Assembly: GCA_963814355.1 (NCBI GenBank)
Contig: CAWFCZ010000018.1
Span: forward strand, 558,001 to 622,000
DNA length: 64,000 bases
Direction: 5' to 3'
From: JADGOV01 sp963814355
GTDB taxonomy: Bacteria; Actinomycetota; Actinomycetes; JADGOV01
Shown one piece after another: positions 61,635 through 64,000 of the stretch. Both the position numbers and the translations under genes were made by a program. The stretch's first letter is position 1. Every line of letters starts with the position of its first letter. Under the pieces are notes generated by a model that was not told the origin of the DNA, did not search any database, and worked only from the letters and a program-made list of their open reading frames with translations.

Positions 61635-62053
61635 CAAGGGCCTCCCTCCACCTCTACATCGATCGTACGGCCAGGCTCCAACTCGCGGTACACCTCTGCC
61701 GGCTCCGCTACCACGGCGTCCGCGACTGCGTCGATGAACGCTTGGTCCGCCGGGGTCTGCAGTAGCGGGAGCTTGCTCATGGCACGCAGCGTCGCTATGC
61801 CCAGGACCCCCGCGCGAGGGTTCGCCGAGATCGCCTGCTCCGCTGCCCAACGGACCGACCTCAGCAGCTCCTCGCGGCGGGCTCGATCGTCGAGCTCCTT
61901 CGTGCCGACCCGAGTGACGCGATGACCGATGAGCACGCCGAGAAGTAGCAGGAGGGGGCTGGTGATCGCTATCGCTACCGTGAACCATGTCGGTACGCCA
62001 GCAGAGGACCCCGCACTAGCGGCCCGTACGAACGCCCAGTCTTCGCCAGGCAA
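61634..62053 (-). CDS. Single-pass membrane protein of unknown function
   Basis: A 139-residue protein with one hydrophobic helix at about 22-44 (WFTVAIAITSPLLLLLGVLI). A cytoplasmic helical region follows (ELDDRARREELLRSVRWAAE, then QAISANPRAGVLGIATLRAM), ending in an acidic strand (RTIDVEVEGGP). The repeat-like helices and the topology recall small actinobacterial phage- or defence-associated membrane proteins, but no family was recognised. It forms a two-gene unit with the 64-residue protein, 260 bp upstream of Fic on the same strand. Confidence 0.6.
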   Translation of the reverse strand: MPGEDWAFVRAASAGSSAGVPTWFTVAIAITSPLLLLLGVLIGHRVTRVGTKELDDRARREELLRSVRWAAEQAISANPRAGVLGIATLRAMSKLPLLQTPADQAFIDAVADAVVAEPAEVYRELEPGRTIDVEVEGGP

Positions 62054-62475
62054 AACCCCAGCTCCTTGACCGGTGCTCGAGTGCTGGGGCTACAGTACGA
62101 CGACTTGAGCAACTGCGTCAGGGGACCCGCGGTGGCTCGTGGGGCTGCCGGTCACATCCTGACCGGTCGCATGGCCGCGCCTTGACGACGCGTACCAGTC
62201 TTCTGCCCATGCTGGCCGTGCGACAGTCCGCGCTGACCGGCACCGGCTAGCGATCGCCGCGTTGCCGGCCGCAGCGGCTCGACGGTCACGACGAGAGCAC
62301 TCAACGCGGAGCCCTGCGGCGGGGTGAGGAACAGGCTCCGGTCCGGGGGCAACGGCCGCTCGCTTTCACCCCGGCTGCGGTGGAGTTGATGACGCTTCCC
62401 GGCCATGGTGGCGCAGTAGCGCGTCAAACGGCAGGATCATTGAGCCCGGACCGTCACGACGTCAGGAGGATTTCG

Positions 62476-63345
62476 ATGAAGCTGGGCCTGCATTACTGGA
62501 ACTACTCGACCCCGTCCGAACCGGCCAGGATTGCCCCCACGCTTGCCGAGACAGCGCGCATCGCCGAGGAGGCGGGGCTGTCCTCGTTCACGGTTATGGA
62601 TCACTACTTCCAGATGGAGGGGATGGCCTCGGTCGATGAGCCCATGCTGGAGGGCTACACCACGCTGGGCTACCTGGCCGGCAGGACCGACCGGATGACG
62701 CTTGGGCTGCTGGTGACCGGGGTGATGTACCGCTACCCAGGGTTGCTAGCCAAGATCGTGACCACCCTCGACGTGCTGTCCGGCGGCCGGGCACGGCTGG
62801 GCGTCGGCGCCTCGTGGTACGAGCGTGAGCAGCGAGGGCTAGGGGTACCCGTGGTCCGGGTCGCCGAACGTTTCGAGCGGCTAGAGGAAACGTTGCGGAT
62901 CTGCCTGCAGATGTGGAGCGAGGACAACGGCCCGTTCCAGGGCCAGCACTACCAGTTGGCCGAGACGCTGTGCGTTCCCCCGCCTATCAGCCAGCCCCAC
63001 CCGCCGATCATGATCGGCGGCGGCGGCGAGAAGCGGACGCTGTGGCTGGTGGCCCGCTACGCCGACGCGTGCAACGTGTTCGGCACCAACCCCGCCGAGG
63101 TCGCGCACAAGTTCGACGTGCTGCGCGAGCGTTGCGTCGACGCCGGTCGGGACTACGACAGCATCCAGAAAACCGTTCTGGTCACACGACCGGCGCTGGT
63201 GGACGTCGACGCCTTCGTGGCCGACGTGGTCCAGTACGCGGCACTAGGTGTGGCCGAAGTGCAAATCATGCCGGACCGGCACCCGGTCGAGTTCGCTGAG
63301 CAGGTCGCCGAGCTGGTCCTACCAAGGCTAGCTGCCCTTGGTTGA
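62476..63345 (+). CDS. LLM-class (luciferase-like) oxidoreductase, probably F420-dependent
   Basis: A 289-residue TIM-barrel oxidoreductase: LGLHYWNYSTPSEPARIAPT, then the substrate-side VMDHYFQMEG and TRIGLL-like MTLGLLVTGVMYRYPGLLAK. VTTLDVLSGGRARLGVGASW, YEREQRGLGVPVV, PPIMIGGGGEKRTLWLVARY and ADACNVFG follow. The last two are typical of F420-dependent family members in actinobacteria. ATG 62476 has AGGAGGA upstream. F420 could be supplied by the fbi genes at 18-23 kb. The substrate is unknown. Sequence composition is normal and the gene appears intact. Confidence 0.88.
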   Translation: MKLGLHYWNYSTPSEPARIAPTLAETARIAEEAGLSSFTVMDHYFQMEGMASVDEPMLEGYTTLGYLAGRTDRMTLGLLVTGVMYRYPGLLAKIVTTLDVLSGGRARLGVGASWYEREQRGLGVPVVRVAERFERLEETLRICLQMWSEDNGPFQGQHYQLAETLCVPPPISQPHPPIMIGGGGEKRTLWLVARYADACNVFGTNPAEVAHKFDVLRERCVDAGRDYDSIQKTVLVTRPALVDVDAFVADVVQYAALGVAEVQIMPDRHPVEFAEQVAELVLPRLAALG

Positions 63346-63761
63346 TGTGATCCCTGGAGGGAGTGGCACGGTCTGGACGGGCGCCAGCGCGGTGGCCGCC
63401 GGCGCCCCCGACACGGGGCTGCCCAGCCATCGAGCACGAACGGAACCTGGTCGACCTCGAGATCGGATACATCACAGGCATACCGACTGGGTAGCTCGCG
63501 TCGACCCACCGCCGACCGACGACCAAACAACGCCGTTTCGATGGCCCGTCCGTAAGCGCCGCGCCGGGCGCCGGACCCTGCGTTCTGGACGGCCCAGGCT
63601 GGCGACTGCATGTACCGGCCGGACCCAGACACCGGCGCGGTGTCAGCCGACGGCGAGTCCGCCGAGGAAGCGGCGACGGACGACGCGGCGCCCAGCATGA
63701 TCTGCAAGGCGCTTCACGCGCCGAGGCTACGTGACTTTCTGCCCCCTGACGTCGGCACGGC
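63346..63761. other. Intergenic, no gene recognised
   Basis: About 415 bp between the LLM oxidoreductase and the thioesterase end. Short frames on both strands have no credible start or family. No repeat or RNA was seen. Confidence 0.4.
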
Positions 63762-64000
63762 TCACCCGCGAAAGGAGCCGGCAGCCACCAGGACCCGGAC
63801 GATCCGCCCGCGGGCGGCCATCAGGTCGCCGGCCCAGAGCACGACGTCGAAGACCAGCCGTTGACCGGACACACCGGTCAACTCGGCCTCCGCGCGGACC
63901 TCGGCCCCGACGGGGGTGGGGGCCAGGTGGTCAAGTTCGACTCGGGCGCCCACCGTGGTGTGGCCAGGTTCCAGGTGCCCGGCCATCGCGCGCAGCGTGG
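63762..64000 (-). CDS. Thioesterase-family protein (FlK-like hot dog), 3' part
   Basis: The frame is open to the window edge, so the 5' end lies outside. The visible 79 residues read RAMAGHLEPGHTTVGARVEL, DHLAPTPVGAEVRAEAELTG and VSGQRLVFDVVLWAGDLMAA, then RGRIVRVLVAAGSF. This is the second half of a hot-dog fold close to FlK-type fluoroacetyl-CoA or general acyl-CoA thioesterases, including GxxTVGxxVxxxHLAPTPVG. The N-terminal catalytic residues cannot be seen. Confidence 0.72.
   Translation of the reverse strand, partial: TLRAMAGHLEPGHTTVGARVELDHLAPTPVGAEVRAEAELTGVSGQRLVFDVVLWAGDLMAARGRIVRVLVAAGSFRG

Overview
The window reads as about 64 kb of chromosome from a high-GC filamentous actinobacterium, most likely of the Micromonosporaceae. 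This rests on dense GC-rich coding, frequent GTG starts and GTGA/ATGA gene overlaps, a WhmD-type WhiB protein, complete coenzyme F420 genes (fbiC, fbiA, fbiB), and the conserved actinobacterial run whiB - metallopeptidase - DUF3499 - manB - Trm112 - SIS - CDF. The genus is inferred from gene order and protein style; no search was run. No tRNA, rRNA or cas gene was recognised.

Left accessory strip (1-6.4 kb): the end of an RDD protein, an YefM/PIN toxin-antitoxin pair whose toxin is cut off just before a four-repeat orphan type I-E-like CRISPR array, two NTF2-like enzymes (one with an in-frame stop), a TetR regulator, a decayed FitAB-type locus, a SigE-family sigma factor, and badly decayed DUF2071 and GH15 glucoamylase genes.

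Core housekeeping block (6.4-24.6 kb): a thiamine-binding protein; a MerR - ahcY - second SAH-hydrolase operon; an intact VapBC pair; a long minus-strand operon from DUF3499 through phosphomannomutase, Trm112, a SIS isomerase, a CDF transporter and a histidine phosphatase to an acetyltransferase; WhiB; the F420 genes; and an AlkA-type glycosylase. Two copies of a 54-bp palindromic repeat bracket fbiA-fbiB. fbiB carries an apparent one-base frameshift.

Regulator and TA strip (24.7-34 kb): a secreted HAF-repeat protein is divergent from a 1611-residue protein that joins a SARP-type DNA-binding/BTAD head, two P-loop modules, one membrane helix and a WD40 tail. It is followed by a decayed antitoxin, a decayed methyltransferase, a VapBC pair with a probable CTG start, and a BrnTA-like pair preceded by helically phased CTAG palindromes.

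Envelope and glycan strip (34-45 kb): a DUF3105 membrane protein, nucleotidyltransferase, glycosyltransferases, lipase, PlsC acyltransferase, flippase-like and BrkB membrane proteins, a methyltransferase and another VapBC pair.

Right accessory strip (45-62 kb): an AlbA_2/RecG-like protein, an IS1634-family remnant, then a run of damaged genes (disulfide oxidoreductase, SDR, enoyl-CoA hydratase, acyl-CoA ligase, two nuclease-like genes, HTH gene, dinB) mixed with intact VOC, NAD(P)-binding, SRAP and class II Fic genes. The window closes with a probable F420-dependent LLM-class oxidoreductase, which could use the F420 made by the fbi genes, and the end of a thioesterase. Seven toxin-antitoxin loci, three apparently intact, are spread over the window.
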